Source: Daucus carota subsp. sativus
Taxonomy: Eukaryota > Streptophyta > Magnoliopsida > Apiales > Apiaceae
Assembly: GCF_001625215.2 (NCBI RefSeq)
Contig: NC_030384.2
Location: 42,442,390-42,506,389, forward strand
Direction of reading: 5' to 3'
Length of the DNA: 64,000 bases
Part shown: positions 14,830-27,501 of the stretch, one piece after another
Layout: each line of letters begins with the position of its first letter
How positions within the stretch are numbered: position 1 is the first letter of the stretch
Notes under the pieces: generated by a model
What the model was told of the DNA's origin: nothing
Databases searched by the model: none
Seen by the model: the letters and a program-made list of their open reading frames with translations, nothing else
Translations under genes and position numbers: made by a program

Positions 14830-15945
14830 TCTCTCACTTATTATATACTTATATATAATAAGCGTAAGGGAGGGAGATAATTTGGTCGCATGGTCCTATG
14901 GTCCAAAAGCTTATCATCCGTTGGACTGTATATTAAATAAATAAGCACCGTTAGATTTGAACTAAATTAAATTTTGTTCTATAAGGAAACTGACATCTAA
15001 TTACATGTTTATAATTCCTTTTTTCAATCCAAAACAAATTATGTCTTTCATGTGTTTTTGGTTTTTTTTTTAATCCAAAATATATATTTCCTACAAATTT
15101 TAATTGTAGAATCGTATAAATCGCACCGTCACAAAATTATTTTTATCCATCAGATCGTATATTGAACAAATAAGCACCGTTAGATTAGAACAAATAATTC
15201 ATTTTCTGAATTCAAAACAAATTCTGTCTTTCATGTGTTTTTGGTTTTTTAAATCCAAAATAGATATTTCCTACAAATTTTAATTGTAGGATCGTATAAA
15301 TCGCACCGTCACAAAATTATTTTTATTCATCGGATCGTATATTGAACAAATAAGCACGTTAGATTAGAACAAAATTAACTTATGTTCCATAAGACAAAGA
15401 CAACTTATATCTACTTGCATGTTTATAATCCTTTTTCTGAATCCAAAACAAATCATGTATTTCACGTGTTTATGATTATTTTTAATCCAAAATAAATATT
15501 TTCTACCAATTTTATTTGTAAACTCATATAAATCTAACCGTCACAAAATTATTTTTATCTTATATATTTTAAAATTAATAAGCCCGATTTATGTGAGGAA
15601 CGAATACAAAATTTTTTTCTTAATTCAAAACAAATTCTACCATCTAATTGCATGTTTATGATTCATATTCTTAATTCAAAACAAATTGTGTTTATCAATA
15701 TTTAAATCACATTATAATAATTCTAATATAAAATAAATTTATAAATATAATCTAATAGGAGTTGGCGTCACATATTCTACTTAAAATAATTTAAAATTTG
15801 ATAGAAAGAATTTAATATTTTGGCATGATACATACAATTTTAATTTATTATTTATAAATTAATTTTTTTCATACCATTTAAAATATATTTAAAAAGTTTA
15901 TAAATAATTAAAAAACTCCCGTGCCTTGCACGGGCTATAAGCTAG
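14830..15945 (+). mobile_element. Non-autonomous Helitron
   Basis: The 3' terminus is diagnostic: hairpin CCCGTGC-CTT-GCACGGG at about 15918-15934, then CTATAAG and CTAG at 15942-15945 followed by T. The 5' end is less certain: TCTCTCACTTATTATATACT with ATAATAAGCG downstream near 14830-14872 is the type of start seen in plant Helitrons. The interior holds three to four imperfect tandem copies (roughly 180-230 bp) carrying TAAGCACCGTTAGATT, CAAATTCTGTCTTTCATGTG and ATAAATCGCACCGTCACAAA. No Rep/helicase frame. Confidence 0.75.
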
Positions 15946-15962
15946 TAATAATAATAATAATA

Positions 15963-16654
15963 AGAGTTAATTGCAATTGGCACCCCTTTGGTTTCGGCTT
16001 ATTGCACATTGCACCTAATAGTTTTGGAAAATACACTTTGCAGCCCCGGACTTTTAATCTGTAGACACTTTGCACCCTTTCCGTTAATTTCTGCTGTTAC
16101 TGTTAACTTTTGCAGGGGCATTTTGGGAAATTTAATTATATTTAATTAAAATCATACTTTTATTTAAATTTTCTGACCATCTAAACGATATTTTTCGGAA
16201 AAAACTTAAAGAACGAAAGTTGTAGAGAATAAAAAGATCTTTTTAGAACAATAAGGTTCAAAATTTAAATAATTATTTAAAAACGATTGTTCATTTTTAG
16301 AATATTGCTAATTTTTGTATTTTTTTAAAATAATTATAAAAAGAATTACGAAAATTTTAAACCTTATAGTTGTAAGAAGATCGTTTTATTCTCTACAACT
16401 TTCGTTCTTTAAGTTTTTCTGAAAAATATCGTTTAGATGGTCAGAAAATTTAAATAAAGGTCTGATTTTAATTAAATATAATTAAATTTTCCAAAATGCC
16501 CCTGCAAAAGTTAACTGTAACAACAGAAATTAACGGAAAGGGTGCAAAGTGTCTACGGGTTAAAAGTCTAGGGCTGCAAAGTGTATTTTCCAAAACTATT
16601 AGGTGCAATGTGCAATAAGCCGAAACCACAGGGGTGCCAATTGCAATTAACTCT
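15963..16654. mobile_element. Fold-back element with long inverted arms
   Basis: The left arm starts AGAGTTAATTGCAATTGGCA and the right arm ends with its exact complement. The arms stay complementary through TTCGGCTTATTGCACATTGC, GTTAACTTTTGCAGGGGCAT and AACGAAAGTTGTAGAGAATA, that is for well over 200 bp per side. Flanking AATAATAATA on both sides could be a 9-10-bp target duplication but lies in an AAT microsatellite. It sits 17 bp past the Helitron 3' end. No coding content. Half of a related copy is at 51561. Confidence 0.8.
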
Positions 16655-17898
16655 AATAATAATAGGAAATTAAAATAAGAATTGTTATTAGAATAATTTT
16701 ATAATTTAATGTATTAAATTATTAAGATAATATTAGAGTTGGTGTTAAATAACGTTATTAAATTACTACCATTGAGGTTTGGAATTATTGTGAGAGCTAA
16801 TTAAAGAATAAAACTAAGGGGCCTATGCTTGTTTGTTTGTTGAGCTTACAAAGTAAACGGATAAGAGCAGGCCGCATCACATACAAGTTCTGCTCCAGTG
16901 CATATATAATATCTGTTTCGCATATGCACTAATTTTTTTTATTATGCACTAAACTAAAAAACTTGGACCTCAATTATATTTTTCCCTAACAACACATCAT
17001 AGATATTATATTAACTTTTGTAAGTGATTGCAGAATGGGTACGTATATTTAGATAGTTAATTGGAATAATAATCTGGATAAGAAATAAAGTGTATGAGAT
17101 TAACAAAAATGAGAATGACATATAATTTCAAAATGTAATTTGAAGGTAATTTATCAGAGTGAGATTTTCATTTCAAATGAGTAAATTATTAACTCGAACA
17201 CAAATAATTGAATATGATTCTTATTTCAATTAATCGAATTATAACATAGGAAAGGAAGTAGGGACTATGGAGTATTATAATATAGGAGATTGAAAAGTGA
17301 GGAGACACGTTTCAATAATGGGACAGTGCCTCAATGAGTTAAGGTGGAGGCAGCAAAGCAAGCTATTAGGCTATAAGCTACCTGCTACTCTATCCTTCAT
17401 TCCTCAGGGTCACTAGCTTATTATGATATCAATCGACCCAACTAATTTCAATCATGGCGATGCTCGATGGACTATTCGGCCTTCTGCTTCATTCTTGTTT
17501 AAGATGGATGGTGTGCGCAACTGTGTAAGGGTAGGTTTTGGTTCACAATGTCATTAGCTGATAATAATGTTGAAACACTCGCTCTCAAAGCGCTGATCAC
17601 TCGTCGATCAAACCAGAGTCTCTCGTAACATGCATCACGCCATCGATGTTTGCTTATTTTTCATTTTTTAAAAACGATGTTCGCATTATTGATACCAAAT
17701 AAAGAATCCAGGAGACTCTCACGAATAATCTATTTAATAATTCAGAATTCTAATTATGTCATTATATTCTGTACGAAAGTTTTTTTTTGACAGATATTCT
17801 GTACGAAAGTTGTACGTGCATAAAATACTGATTAATTACCGTAAAACTTAATAGATGATCAAGCACTATGACCAATATATGAATCACTTGGTCCAAAT
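16655..17898. other. Gene-free AT-rich spacer
   Basis: No gene or end-defined transposon seen. Contains a possible tail-only insertion (16933-16942, with the 10-bp repeat TATGCACTAA on each side) and a clearer one at 17781-17793. Confidence 0.4.
17764..17810. repeat. Micro-insertion TTTTTTTTGACAG with 17-bp direct repeats
   Basis: ATATTCTGTACGAAAGT occurs at 17764-17780 and again at 17794-17810, bounding the 13-nt insert TTTTTTTTGACAG. See findings. Confidence 0.8.
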
Positions 17899-17907
17899 GT
17901 TAACTTA

Positions 17908-18577
17908 TGGGTTAAATAGCTAATTCATCACTAACCTGCCTGAAAACTTGCAACTGAGTCATGCTGTTGAAAAACCTTTCAAACACATCATCAAGTAATT
18001 AAAAACTTTCAAACGGGTCACTCTCCGTCAGTTCCGTTAATTACTTAACGGAAAATTCAAAAGTATATTTAGAAAATATGAAATAAAATTCAAGAAAATC
18101 TGAAGAAAAAAAAATTCTTAATAAATTTGTAAAAAATCTTTAAAAAATTCAAAAGTTCAAAATAATTCTGAAAAAAATTCAAAATCTTAAAAGAATTTTA
18201 AAAAAATCGGAAAAAATCAAGTGGCAAGTTTTTTTTAGATTTTAGAAAATATAAAAAGAACAAAAAAAAAGCTTGCCACTTTTTATTTCCCATTTTTTTG
18301 AATTTTTGATTTTATTCAGATTTTTCAAAAAATTAAAAAAATATCATATTTTGTTGAATTTTTTTCCAGATTTTTTTTCAAAATTTTGAATTTTTTTTGT
18401 TTTTTTGTAATTTCTTTATTTTTTTTTGGACTTTCCGTTAATTACTTAACGGAACTGACGGAGAGTGATGTTTTTGAAAGTTTTTAATTACTTGATGATA
18501 CGTTTGAAAGGTTTTTTAACAACATGACTCAGTTGCAAGTTTTCAGTCAAATTAATGATGAATTAGTTATTTAAGCC
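17908..18577. mobile_element. Fold-back (Mutator-like) element
   Basis: The left arm has TTAAATAGCTAATTCATCA, AACTTGCAACTGAGTCATG, AAACTTTCAAACGGGTCACT and TCCGTTAATTACTTAACGGA. The right arm has the complements in reverse order (ending TGATGAATTAGTTATTTAAG). Flanks GTTAACTTA (17899-17907) and GTCAACTTA (18578-18586) differ at one base and fit a 9-bp duplication. The centre is A/T-rich with no coding frame. Mutator-like assignment is inferred from this. Confidence 0.8.
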
Positions 18578-18989
18578 GTCAACTTATTCATGCCAAGTAA
18601 TTGACACAAAACAGGGCTTGAACGCTACCTGAACCCATAACCATTTCTCTGGTCCAACATTCACCTCTTTGTTTTGTTGCTAACTTATTTACCATACCAT
18701 GCTTTGTCACTTTCTTTTCCTTTCATTGTCCGACTATTCCCCATCGTTCACCAAAAAGATCTGTCACGGGAACATTTCAAACATTTGACGACAGAATTGA
18801 AGAGAAATAAACCAAATCGATCAGCCAAATATTCCTACTGATAAATTGTTAGTACCACAGAAATGTAAGCAACATTGAACCATGTATATACATACATCTA
18901 CCATTACTTGAGTAACTACGAAAATTAAACCGTACAAATAGAGATATTACATTTTGCAGTTACTAATTTATTATATTGTGTGGTTATAC

Positions 18990-19727
18990 TTAGCTACTTT
19001 TAATTTCAGCCATTTTTTGTAGTCTAAGAAAATTCTGTTGTTTTTCAATGAATGCCTCAACAGTGAGCCTGAAATCTTCATTGCTCAAGCTCTCTACTTT
19101 TTCTAATGTTTCTCTCGCGCCTCGAGATTCGATAACTGTTCGCCGCACTTGAGTCTCCGATCGCCGGAGCTGTTTCACCGGCGCACCACGCCGCCACGCT
19201 CTCTCCGATTGTGTTCTCTCGAACTTTTGAATCTCCTTGGTTGCCTTTTCGATCGCATTCGTCACCGCTTCGCACTCGGTTCTGCTCGCGACATTCTCGA
19301 CGCACACTATCTGCTTCTCTGAATCATCCACATCAATCTCAACGGCCGCTGTATTAATCAACGGCGGCGATTCAATCTCCGCAACTGAATTTGAAAACTC
19401 GAGCACGTCGTCGTTGAGATTAGTGGCAACCGCGCTGGAGTCGGTTGCGATTTGGCGCGAAAGGAAGAAGAGCGCGGCGATGATCGCGTTTCCGATGAGG
19501 AAAATGATGTGAGGATTCAAGACGGAGAGAGAGAGCCGGAGAAAAAAGTCGCCGACGAGTTTCACGACGCACGGAAGACACGTGGACGACCAGGAGAAGA
19601 GAGTGATGACGACGAAGAGTTCAATCAGTTGTAACAGCTTTTTGAAATTTCGAAAGCGGCGGTACCGCGCCATCGCATTGGCCTTTTCTTCTTTTACAGT
19701 GTCAATTGTGAAGCTCTGTTTATCCAT
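18990..19727 (-). CDS. DUF4408/DUF761 membrane protein
   Basis: Single exon, 245 residues. The N-terminal part carries the DUF4408 features: a basic stretch RYRRFRNFKK, then two hydrophobic segments (about 32-58 and 71-91). The middle is acidic and Ser/Val-rich. The C terminus SNEDFRLTVEAFIEKQQNFL (about 215-235) is the DUF761 motif. Intronless structure and about 250 residues are usual for this plant family. Molecular function is not established; members are small membrane proteins sometimes reported as stress- or growth-related. The coding part is distinctly more GC-rich than its surroundings, which supports it being real. The start is the only ATG before the domain, just below a GAGA-rich leader. 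Confidence 0.85.
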   Translation of the reverse strand: MDKQSFTIDTVKEEKANAMARYRRFRNFKKLLQLIELFVVITLFSWSSTCLPCVVKLVGDFFLRLSLSVLNPHIIFLIGNAIIAALFFLSRQIATDSSAVATNLNDDVLEFSNSVAEIESPPLINTAAVEIDVDDSEKQIVCVENVASRTECEAVTNAIEKATKEIQKFERTQSERAWRRGAPVKQLRRSETQVRRTVIESRGARETLEKVESLSNEDFRLTVEAFIEKQQNFLRLQKMAEIKSS

Positions 19728-19738
19728 AATGTAAAATC

Positions 19739-19795
19739 AGCGAGAGAGATTGAGAGAGAGAGAGATGAGCGAGGGAGAGATTGAGGATGTACGTG
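19739..19795 (-). repeat. GA/CT-rich leader of the DUF4408 gene
   Basis: GAGAGAGATTGAGAGAGAG-type run immediately upstream of the start codon. Read on the gene's strand it is a CT-rich 5' leader, common in plant genes. Confidence 0.6.
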
Positions 19796-22700
19796 GTGTG
19801 TGGGAGAGAGGGTTTGAGAGACGAATTTATAATGGTAAGGAAATGGGGGCATGGACTGTAATTTCAAAAACAAAGTGATTCCTTTTTGTTCATTTTACTG
19901 GCAAGGAACTGTTGTGCTGTCATAAATAAAATAATTGTGCATGTCTGCTTTAATACATCTTCTATGCAATGAATGTGCAATTTGAAAATGGAAGTATGAT
20001 AACATGTAATTTGCGGTTGTGTTGTATACTTGTATATATATCAAATAATATCTCAAGAGTATCAAACTTGGTAAAAAGAAAATCCATATTTTTTGCTTTT
20101 GATACAAGAACGTGTTATTCGGGCCACAGGTCAAAAATCGAACTAATTATTTACAGTACGTGGGCTTTTAATGGAATTGCTTTCTGATACAATTTAAATG
20201 TAACACAAGTTCACATCTTCTGTCAATTCAATAGAACATAGCACACTAACAAATCTGTTGCGAGTGTTTTGTTTACTTGGTTTTATTAAAAAATTAAATT
20301 ATTACAAATTACTTTTTTTAATGTTCTTTATATTTTAACATTCTTCATTACTCGAAACTCGAAAACGCATTTTAGAGTCTAATAATTTTTATTTCATAAT
20401 AAATCTTGAGATAATTTTAGATTCGAATCTCGCATGATTATGGATAGGAAATAAAAATTATTATATCATATAAATTTGTTTCAAATTTTTATCTGTCTCC
20501 TGTTAATATGATTAATACATTTATAACTTTTTGCTAAATATTTTTGATTTCTTAATTCACTGTATCCTGACGAAACAAACACTGACATACTAACAGGTCC
20601 AGTATGCCAAATCCCATTTTTTGACCTGGTTCCACTTTTGTGGTCGTTACTTCGTTCCAACTCTCGTGTGGTTTCAATTCGGTCTCGATAAAGATTGTCC
20701 GAGTCATCATTTGATCTCATAATTCTAACTAATCAAGAACTCAATTTTATTATTATATTATAACTATACAGTAAATATATTAATTTGAAATCTAGAGTTT
20801 CCAGTATGCGCTGGAAGGATGTGAGGATAATTGCAGAATATCCGAGTTTTATAAATACTTTTCCACCTGGCATAATAATGGAAATTAATATTATAAATAA
20901 ACTTGACAGAAAGAAATATTATTTCGTAAAATGATATCTGAATTATGAAGATGCATGTATGTTTGTTTCAATGCAATTATACGATCATATATACATAGAC
21001 CGCAAATTATTTGAGACAAATAATTATACTAGGGGTATATAATTTCTCATTCTGTTTGACTATTTTTCGTGATTTCGGCGATAGGGGAAAAGCAATTGTC
21101 ATTGATTTTAATCTATATTATAAATTAACATTTTGACATTTTGTTTTTGTATGGCTCCAATAATAGATGGAGAGTACTTAATTCTTGTTGCACAAAATAA
21201 ATTTCTAATAAATTATTAGTCACATTTTTTTACAATATTATACAAGACGGTGCAATTGAATAGCCTCCTTACAAACTAAAAAACGATCACAGTATTTAAA
21301 ATATTAATCTAATAATAAATAAAATAACTATCTAAAATATCTAAGTTTATACATATAAAGTAATAAAAAATCAAGGAGAGGAAAACAAATTATATAAAGT
21401 TATAAACCAACAGGATGTTTAAAATGGGCGAGGTGGGTCCGTGGGGGTGAAGAGAGGAGTGAGGGAAGATGCATGCAAATGCGGTTGAGCAGCGGACTGA
21501 AGCAGCACGATGAGAGGGGCAGGCAGGAGGAGCACGCGTGGGTCTGTTGAGTGAGTGAGTGGAAGTGGGCTCGGTCACAGTTTTAAGATTATTCATGACT
21601 TGGTAAACGACATACATACACTTCTGTTTTTGTGTTTCGTACATCTCTTCCTCGTAGCCATGAAGCCATCCATAATCCATTTCGCCTCCTGTATAGTCCA
21701 TATCAATCGAGATCATTTTTATGGAATTATTGTCAAAAATATTGTTTGATAATCAACTTATTAAGAAAATAATTCTAATCACGAACGGATTGCGAACCAC
21801 TAACGAACATGTCTCACGAGTTTTTGCTCACAGACTGTTCATATAGCCTACGCTCACGAACATGTTTCACGAATTTTTGCTCACCAACCGCTCATTAATT
21901 TTGTTCACGAGCTTGTTTAATAAACTTTGCTAACGAACCAGCTTATACTCATAAAATTTATTTACGGGCTTGTTTGTTATTTAATTTAATTTAAAAAATA
22001 AATTAAAATTCTAACAATATTTTAATTTATGCTCTAAGGAATCATAAATTCATAATAAATCATCCATTAATAAAACTTCCACATCCAATCCAAAATAAAC
22101 AAAAGCCAAGTTCACGAGTTAGTTCACGAACTATGTTCACGAACTCATAATTCGAATTTTTTCGTGAACTATCGAGTCGAACTCTATTGTGTTCAAGTTC
22201 AGCTCGTTTATAAAACGAATCTTAAAATTGTGCTAAAGATCGACTCGTTTATGAATCGAACCGAACACCGAGTGGTTATCGAGTGTATCAACTCATTTAC
22301 AGCCTGGGACCATAAACAAACACGCATATTAATAGAACTAAATTTTACAAATTTACTTGTCTTAAAAAATCATTATAAATTAGTTCATCAGAATTGAGAT
22401 TAATTATTTATAAGCCGAGGGTAAAATACATACGATTGGAGGTTTAGGTCAGTGAGAAAAACAGTTTTCCAGAGGGTGCTTGAATTGTTTTATTTTTCAG
22501 AAAAAAATCTTTATTTCTGAAAAGATGTAAATAAATATTTGTTTTTTTCTGAAAATAAGTTTCAATTGAATAATAGATGTAAACTAACTTCTTAACATTT
22601 AATTTAAATTACTTATATAAATATGAGATTTTAAATGGAAAAAGCCTTTTTTCAATATATTTAATCTACAATATAAAATTTATATAATATTATATTTTTG

Positions 22701-24900
22701 GAATTCGTTTAGGGCAATTTTTTTTCTGAATCACGAACTTAATTCAATATCGAATTGTTCTATAATTTTAAATTCATTTATATGTAACAACTACCATGCT
22801 GACTTTTTGAAGATCAGTTTCAGTCGACCATCATTCCCATCAATCCACCATTAAATGTTTGTTTTATCAATTTAATTTACATCACACAAAACACACACTA
22901 ATAGCATAAGAAAGCTTACTACATGAATTCGTGATAACTCCGAAATATTAGAACTTGGATATATCTTTTGTCCAAAAAACTCCTATTATTTTTGAATTAA
23001 AGAATGTTGTAAAATTAGTCCGATCTTTATTGAATCAACAAGGTAGTTACAACAAAAGAGTCAAAAGAGAGCAAATAAAATCCGTGATGATTGAATAGAA
23101 AAAGGAGGAAAAAAGCAAAGCAAAGTGTAGTTGTATAAAAAGAGTGTTCCATTTTCTTTAAAGAAGGATCGACGTGAATTATTTGCATGGGAAAGGTATG
23201 AATGTCCCTCTAGTCTCTAGATAGACATTATTATATAATTATATAATGCATATTCATATCCATAAAAGAAGAAAAGTAAGGCAAGAAAACGGAGAGAGAA
23301 CCGTGAAGGCGAGGCTTTTCTTTACAAAAGGGGCCCTAAAGTCAAGAAGAACATTATCACATCACTTACTATAAACTAAGCTACACACATTTAATCAATC
23401 TTCCCAAATTTTCCGGAGTCGCTCCTTATATTTATTGTTTAACTGCTCCACTTTGTTATTTATTTTTATTTATTTAGAAAGTTAAAACAACCGATAATGT
23501 TTACCCTTAAATGTGTAGTACAAATTTATTTTGCAGGTACATTAAAAGGATGCCCTGTTTTTAGGGGGGCTCAAATGGAGAAAAGTGAGGATTAATTAAT
23601 GCCGAAGCAGTATAGTGGGTGGTGATGAATGATTCTGAGATATTCAATCCATTTGTGTGGTTACACGTTTTGACTTGGGGGAATTTTCTCGGTGCAATTA
23701 CGAGATTTAATCAAACCGAATTGTGTGGGTCTAAGCATTTACTAAAATGTTCTCTTTGTCCTGTTTATTTTAGAGAATTGCCAATTTATCAAAATATTAT
23801 CAAATAGGATTTGAGAAAAAATTGGTGATATTTTTTGAAAATAAAACACACGAAGACAACTTTCTCAGTCACTTCTTTTTCCTAGTAGTTGGGTCTTTCG
23901 TCGATTTCACTTGTGAAAAATTTCAAATCAATTAATTTTTTTTTAAAATTTGTTTCACATATTTTCAAGATATGATTTAGTGATAAAATTACCACAAGAT
24001 TATAATTACGGTCGATTTTGATCGTCTCTCAAATGAAAACTTGGTTGATCAATAATATGATGTGGTTATGTTTGTGGGACTTGATTGTCTTTTAGATGTT
24101 ATATAACTTTTTATTATTAAATTAATTTTTTAAAATAAAAAACATATATATTATAACTATAGAAGAATATTGTTTCAAAAAAAAAAACTATAGAAGAATA
24201 TATTTTAAACTTGATAATATAAATGATTTAATATTATATATTATTGACTCTATCATGATCTTAAACTTATTGTAGGTTATACTTAAATATATTGATTTAT
24301 TATTGAATACAACTTTTTCTGTAATAAATACCTGAAAAAACAAAGATGATTAATCACATTTTAATGTTTGGATTACACGTTACAGTACAGATATCTCAGG
24401 GTTTATTCAAATTATATATTGTGGCGAAAGAGATTAATTGATTTTGTTATAAATCTTTAAATATTATTTATCAAACAAATTACTATGTACATATGAAAAA
24501 CCTAAATGGAAAAAAAAATAGTTGGTGAACTAGTCGGCTGCTGAAGCTGGGTTGCAAATGTAAATAATGAAACTGGTTTGGCAACTCAATTAGATACTAC
24601 TCATTTATCTCAGAAGCCCACCCTGAAGCAAGCCTTTTACCACTCTATATTTCAATATAAAAGCCCAATTATAAATTTATAGAATCCTCTTGCTCCCAAA
24701 ATGATTACAGGAGAGCATGCATCATAGAGTAAAGATTTTGTAACAAGAATGCAACGAATGATATCTTTTATTCTCTTTTTGTAAACGTATACATAAATAA
24801 AAAATCACTACCGTAAATAGGCAGTATTATCAAACAATCAATAATCCGTGTTACTGTAACATTTCTGTGCTATAAATTCTGGACACTAAACACCATGTCT
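19796..24900. other. 5-kb gene-free region
   Basis: Almost entirely AT-rich. About 21420-21590 is an isolated GC-richer island without a family match. About 21780-22310 is a set of imperfect TTCACGAA/CACGAACTC/GAGCTTGTTT words, a decayed repeat. From 24155 a micro-insertion with direct repeats is present. Short frames scattered through the region show no recognisable protein. Confidence 0.45.
24155..24201 (+). repeat. Micro-insertion TGTTTC(A)n with 16-bp direct repeats
   Basis: AACTATAGAAGAATAT at 24155-24170 and 24186-24201 bounds the 15-nt insert TGTTTCAAAAAAAAA. Confidence 0.75.
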
Positions 24901-26557
24901 TCATTTTCCCTTCTCAATGTTCCTTCGCCTAGCAAGCGTCTGACGAAGCTGAGTGAGTGATCGTGATTGGCCAACAATCACACCAGCAGTTGAGGGACTC
25001 TGGCTTAGGACTGTCTCATAGCCGTCTCGAAACGAGTCCTGTCCTGAGGCCAGGAGTTGCCAGATTAGGCCTCCAGCGGCTGCTCCACCGCGCCTAGCTG
25101 ATGAGTAAATGCCTGAATATACTGTGCCTATCAGTTGGTCCCTTGTGTTTGTGTCGATTCTGGACTTGTTCCACCCGAACTCTGCAACTAGCATCGGCTT
25201 TCCTAGCACTGTTTGTGAATCTTGAATGTGAGAGCTGATCCCAGTTGTTTGTAAATGAGAGCTGGGAATCTTTATCTGCACCAGCTTGTAACCTGCTCAT
25301 TAAGATTTAAAGCAATGTAATTCAGAATCAGAACAAATTTCATGTTCTACTTAGAAATGAGTTACCACTTACCATTGATCAGGATATGAGTGAATGGTGG
25401 TGAAATCAATTTCGGGGAATTGATTATGTGAAATGAAATCTGTTCCGTGTTTGAAATTTAAATTGAATTGTTTGTCCTTAGGTGCAGACTCTCCGTAAAA
25501 CCCTTCCAAACCAACTTCTAGTAGATGCTCCTTGTCCATTGATTTCAAGTAAGAAGCCATCTCCTTGATCCAAGCCTGTTTAACAAGTGTGTTAGAATAT
25601 TGAAACCATGATTGATTATGATTTATGAGAGAATGTAGAAGGCAGTAGGTATCATTGCAACCTGCATGGTCTTTCCTGATGAATCTGAAGCACATCGAGG
25701 CTCGTTGATTAGCTCCCAAGCCATAATTGTTGGATCACTCTTGTATTCTATTCCATTTATGCTATTCTGCCTTGAAAGAATAGTCTATAAACATATTTCA
25801 CATTGTTAGTAAATAGTAATGGCAACTTGCATTACTGATGAAACTCCTATTATGTATGAACTCGGAAGTCGTTACCTTTACGTGGTTTTTGTAGAATTCC
25901 TTTACCACAGAGTTGGTATAGAAATCATCATCAGCTGATATGGTCTGACCCTTCTCTCTTGCCCACTTCACATACTGAGCCTTTCCTCCAAAATCTCCGT
26001 GATTATTCACCAAGCTCAATATCAGTTTGATCCCCTGTCTTCTAGCCTCATTCACTACGAAATCTAAACCCTTCAAGCAAAACAACAGAGGAAAAAAATG
26101 TAAGCACATTGAAACATGATGCGGTCTCATTCATGAAGGTGATGTCCATTTACTGTTAATGATAGAATAAGGTTGCACGGATTAAATTTGGTCATAGAAA
26201 AAGAGATGTAACCTGAAACATCTGTTCATTATAAACACCCGGTGAAGATTGCAGAGGCTGATTTCCCCCATCACTGAAAGCCCAAGTTCTTGAAATAGTA
26301 AGGCCACTGCTAACAGCTTCTTGGAAAGTAGACGATACTTTGTTCCTCTGAGACGGATCAGAAGCTACAGACATAAGCCAGTAAGCATTGAAACCATTCG
26401 CATAGTAAGGGCTACCATTCAGCGTAAACTGCACTCCCCTGATCTTGATGAACCCACTCTGTGCTGAAACATTAACCTTTTCTAAGCTTTCATACAAAAT
26501 GAAAATAACCAAAACAAACATGCCCCAATGCCTCATTGTTCTAGAGAAATAAAGCAT
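24901..26557 (-). CDS. Mannan endo-1,4-beta-mannosidase (GH5), apparently frameshifted
   Basis: Exons on the minus strand: 26557 (or 26536) to 26213, 26070-25876, 25784-25662, 25575-25373, 25292-24901. A signal peptide precedes the GH5 barrel; acid/base Glu is in MAWELINEPRC and nucleophile Glu in PMLVAEFGWNKS. Secreted mannanases cleave wall mannans, for example in softening or germination. With the acceptor before 25292 the reading frame continues SYPDQWLQAGADKDSQLSF then TNNW, as in the family, but at the CCC run 25240-25242 one extra base separates this from the downstream ISSHIQDSQTVLGKPM, which is in another frame. A second acceptor (exon from 25261) would keep the frame open but lose the conserved QLSFTNNW piece. 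So this is a mutated allele or pseudogene, a sequence error, or an unusual splice form. Start is ambiguous between two in-frame ATGs. Confidence 0.88.
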
Positions 26558-26610
26558 ATATAAAAAGTACTCAGCAGAGTTATATATCTTTCATTAACCA
26601 AGAACTGAGC

Positions 26611-26620
26611 ATATTTATAT
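26611..26620 (-). promoter_or_regulatory. Probable TATA box of the mannanase gene
   Basis: On the minus strand it reads ATATAAATAT, about 55-75 bp before the first ATG, a normal spacing for a plant core promoter. No experimental support. Confidence 0.4.
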
Positions 26621-27501
26621 CCGGTAGAAGTCATAAGGTTCCAGGTTATGTAAATTAAAGTCCAAGCTGAAATGCGCAAGTAAGAAAACCTGGTTGCTGA
26701 AAACTTCTTCATCTTAAGCTATGAACCAAGAAGCTAAGAGTTGATCACTTATCTTAATATGCATGTGTACATTAGTTTACCAAATCTAGTGCATGCATGT
26801 GTACTTTAGTTTACCAAATCTAGTACAAGTACAAAACTCTTGACCTTAATATAAGTAGAGAGGAAAAGCAATTGTTGACAAGATGAATAGATATTTTTTT
26901 TTACTATGGAAGGGGTCTTGTAACTATCAAAGTCTGTTGTTTCAGTTATAATTCAAGATTGTTGTGCTTGACCTTGCTAGTTTTGCATATGGGCAAGTGG
27001 CAACGAACTAGAAAAATATAGTCGTTAAAAGAAAAAGATAAGAGAAACTGGATGATAATTACCCCTTAAGACTTGAATCGAAGCAGAGGAAACAGAAAGA
27101 AAGTATAAAATAGAAGAGGTCAAAAGCAACTGCTTTTACTGTCTTGTAGACCATAGCAGCTTCTTTTTTTCAGGTCTAATAGACTATAGCTTACTTGAAC
27201 TAAAAATAGAATCCATTGAGGATCGATTCTATTCGTGTATCGTGTCACCAGATTGTGTGTTCGAATTTTCTAAACTTAATTTTATAGAAATAGTGATTTG
27301 CTTTTGAAAAGAATATATGAATTTTTTTTTCAAAATAAATCCTTATTATATTGTCAAATAACGAATAAGAAACAACTTTAATATTTATATCTAGAAAATT
27401 ATAAAAAGATTTATTTTTTTAAAAAAATAATGACTTATTTTTATAATAAGTTGGTTGCCAACACTCCCTTTACATATAAATATCATGTTCTATTATAAAA
27501 A
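26621..27501. other. Promoter side of mannanase and AT-rich spacer
   Basis: Contains a local direct duplication of GCATGTGTAC and TTAGTTTACCAAATCTAGT near 26762-26824. No gene seen. Confidence 0.4.
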
